Of a DNA stretch of 32,374 bases, positions 30,964-32,374 are shown piece after piece. Every line of letters starts with the position of its first letter. The stretch's first letter is position 1. Origin of the DNA: Nitrospira sp. UBA5699 (lineage in GTDB: Bacteria > Nitrospirota > Nitrospiria > Nitrospirales > Nitrospiraceae); assembly GCA_002420105.1 (NCBI GenBank), contig DIHJ01000067.1, forward strand, positions 8,315 to 40,688, read 5' to 3'. The translations under genes and the position numbers were made by a program. Below the pieces are notes generated by a model that searched no databases, was not told the origin of the DNA, and saw only the letters and a program-made list of their open reading frames with translations.

Positions 30964-31503
30964 GTGATTAAGACAGCAGTTGCGCGACGTTACGCACGGG
31001 CCCTCTTCGAGCTCCTCGATTCATCCAATATCGAAGCGACGCGGGGTACACTGAACGGCCTGGGTCAGGCCGTCAAGGAGTCGGCTCCCCTTCGTCATGT
31101 GGTCGCCTCACCGGCCTTCGGTGTCGAAGAGAAGATCGCCGTCCTGACCGAGCTCGGCGGGCGGCTCGGATGCCCTCCGGCCGGCAAGGCCTTTCTCGGC
31201 CAATTGGTGAAGAAAAACAGGGTCGGCTTCCTGCCCGAAATCGCCGAGGCCTTTTCCAAGCTGGTGGATCAGTCAAAGGGGACCCAGCCGATCACGGTCT
31301 CCTCCGCGCTACCCTTACCCCAAGACGAACGAGAACGGATTACCATGCGACTGCGCGACACGCTGAAACGCGATGTCGATATCACCTTTCAGACCGACGC
31401 CGGCCACCTCGCCGGACTGCAGATCCATATCGGCAGCACCGTGGTCGATAGTACGGTGCGGGGGCGGTTGCGTGCCATGCAGAGCCTGTTGACGAAGGAG
31501 TAG
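30964..31503 (+). CDS. atpH: ATP synthase F1 subunit delta
   Basis: A 179-residue delta subunit (OSCP) that joins the F1 head to the peripheral stalk. The GTG at 30964 starts IKTAVARRYARALFELL, the standard beginning of the family; a longer frame from 30907 would add 19 unconserved residues. The C-terminus has GLQIHIGSTVVDSTVRGRL, close to the conserved G-(G/A)-xx-(I/V)-xxG-xxxxDxS-(V/I) signature. It is two bases before atpA. The gene upstream is mnmA, not atpF, so the F0 genes must lie elsewhere. Confidence 0.93.
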   Translation: MIKTAVARRYARALFELLDSSNIEATRGTLNGLGQAVKESAPLRHVVASPAFGVEEKIAVLTELGGRLGCPPAGKAFLGQLVKKNRVGFLPEIAEAFSKLVDQSKGTQPITVSSALPLPQDERERITMRLRDTLKRDVDITFQTDAGHLAGLQIHIGSTVVDSTVRGRLRAMQSLLTKE

Positions 31504-31505
31504 CC

Positions 31506-32374
31506 ATGCAGATCAAGGCGGAAGAAATCAGTGCGATCATCAAAGAAAAGATCAAAGGCTTCGACAAGCAGGTCGACGTCAAAGAAACCGGCTCGGTCAT
31601 CCAGGTCGGCGACGGGATCGCCAAAGTCTACGGATTGGACGGCGCGATGGCCGGCGAGATGCTCGAGTTTCCCGGGGGACTGTACGGCATCGCCCTGAAC
31701 CTCGAAGAAGACAACGTCGGCGCCGTGTTGATGGGCGAGGACGTCGGAATCAAGGAAGGCGATCCGGTCAAGCGGACGGGCCGTATCGCGGAGATTCCCG
31801 TCGGCGAAGCCCTGGTCGGACGCGTGGTCAATGCGATCGGTCAGCCGATCGACGGCAAGGGACCGATCAAGTCCCAGCATTCGTCCCGTATCGAAGTGGT
31901 GGCGCCCGGCGTGAATACGCGCCAGTCGGTGCGCGAACCGTTACAGACGGGTATCAAGGCGATCGATGCCATGATTCCCATCGGCCGCGGTCAGCGGGAG
32001 TTGATCATCGGCGACCGCCAGACCGGGAAGACCGCCATCGCGGTTGATACCATCATCAATCAGAAGGGCTTGGGCGTGTTCTGTATCTATGTGGCCGTCG
32101 GACAGAAGCGCTCGACCGTCGCTCGCGTGGTGAAGACGCTCGAAGAGAACCATGCCATGGAATACAGCATGGTCGTCGCGGCGACCGCCAGCGATCCCGC
32201 TCCGATGCAGTTCCTGGCTCCATTCTCGGGAGCCGCCATCGGGGAGTATTTCCGTGATAACGGCAAGCATGCCCTGATCGTCTACGACGATCTGTCCAAG
32301 CACGCCGTGGCCTACCGTCAGCTCTCTCTGCTGCTCCGCAGACCACCGGGGCGCGAAGCCTATCCGGGCGACGT
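31506..32374 (+). CDS. atpA: ATP synthase F1 subunit alpha, N-terminal part (cut by window edge)
   Basis: The first 289 codons of the alpha subunit (about 500 in full). The N-terminal beta-barrel is at about 25-95 (VIQVGDGIAKVYGLDGAM). The nucleotide-binding domain follows, with the P-loop GDRQTGKT at 169-176 and VAVGQKRSTVA at about 195-205. ALIVYDDLSKHAVAYR is near the right edge, followed by LLLRRPPGREAYPGD. The alpha subunit binds nucleotide at non-catalytic sites of the F1 ring. The rest of the operon (gamma, beta, epsilon expected) is beyond the window. Confidence 0.97.
   Translation, partial: MQIKAEEISAIIKEKIKGFDKQVDVKETGSVIQVGDGIAKVYGLDGAMAGEMLEFPGGLYGIALNLEEDNVGAVLMGEDVGIKEGDPVKRTGRIAEIPVGEALVGRVVNAIGQPIDGKGPIKSQHSSRIEVVAPGVNTRQSVREPLQTGIKAIDAMIPIGRGQRELIIGDRQTGKTAIAVDTIINQKGLGVFCIYVAVGQKRSTVARVVKTLEENHAMEYSMVVAATASDPAPMQFLAPFSGAAIGEYFRDNGKHALIVYDDLSKHAVAYRQLSLLLRRPPGREAYPGD

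Noticed and set aside
1..32374. CRISPR arrays, insertion sequences, tRNA or rRNA genes
   Set aside because: No regularly spaced repeats, transposase genes, terminal inverted repeats or recognisable RNA gene sequences were seen on reading through.

Overview
The window is a GC-rich (roughly 60 % by eye), gene-dense bacterial chromosome segment with almost no non-coding space. It carries no rRNA, tRNA, CRISPR array, insertion sequence or phage gene that I can see. The proteins and gene order suggest a Nitrospira-like member of the Nitrospirota. That assignment comes from remembered gene content (SGNH esterase divergent from a YbbA/YbbP-type ABC system, a pgi-pgl-glk-rpiA operon, paired bactofilins, an atpHA block with no atpF directly upstream). 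It is an inference, not a database result.

Layout. 1-4200: accessory genes. A MoxR-type ATPase runs off the left edge, next to an unrecognised methyltransferase-like protein. Then come a ChaN-like lipoprotein, a SWIM zinc-finger/coiled-coil protein, and a 63-residue exported membrane protein with its own promoter and a strong terminator. 4232-8343: a TesA-like esterase divergent from an ABC ATPase and a large FtsX-type permease. 8379-16609 (minus strand): pgi, pgl, glk and rpiA, tightly packed, followed by an M1 aminopeptidase and a sugar dehydrogenase lipoprotein, both with twin-arginine-like leaders. 16662-19762 (minus strand): an envelope module of one helical DUF4398-like lipoprotein, a YafK-like L,D-transpeptidase-fold lipoprotein, a canonical L,D-transpeptidase, and a shortened paralogue without the catalytic domain. 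19763-20202: the only gene-free stretch over 300 bases, ending in a consensus sigma-70 promoter.

20203-28554 (plus strand): the conserved block rpmH, rnpA, yidD, yidC, mnmE, mnmG, rsmG, parA, parB. Two perfect parS palindromes flank rsmG, and the first overlaps its start codon. 28715-29679: two tandem bactofilin genes directly after parB. 29755-30837: mnmA. 30964 to the right edge: atpH and the start of atpA.

The plus-strand core links ribosome and RNase P biogenesis, membrane protein insertion, tRNA wobble modification (MnmE/MnmG and MnmA act on the same U34) and chromosome segregation. The best candidates for something undescribed are the L,D-transpeptidase/DUF4398 module, the parABS-bactofilin arrangement, the small exported membrane protein, and several genes with a -10-like hexamer at leaderless spacing from the ATG.
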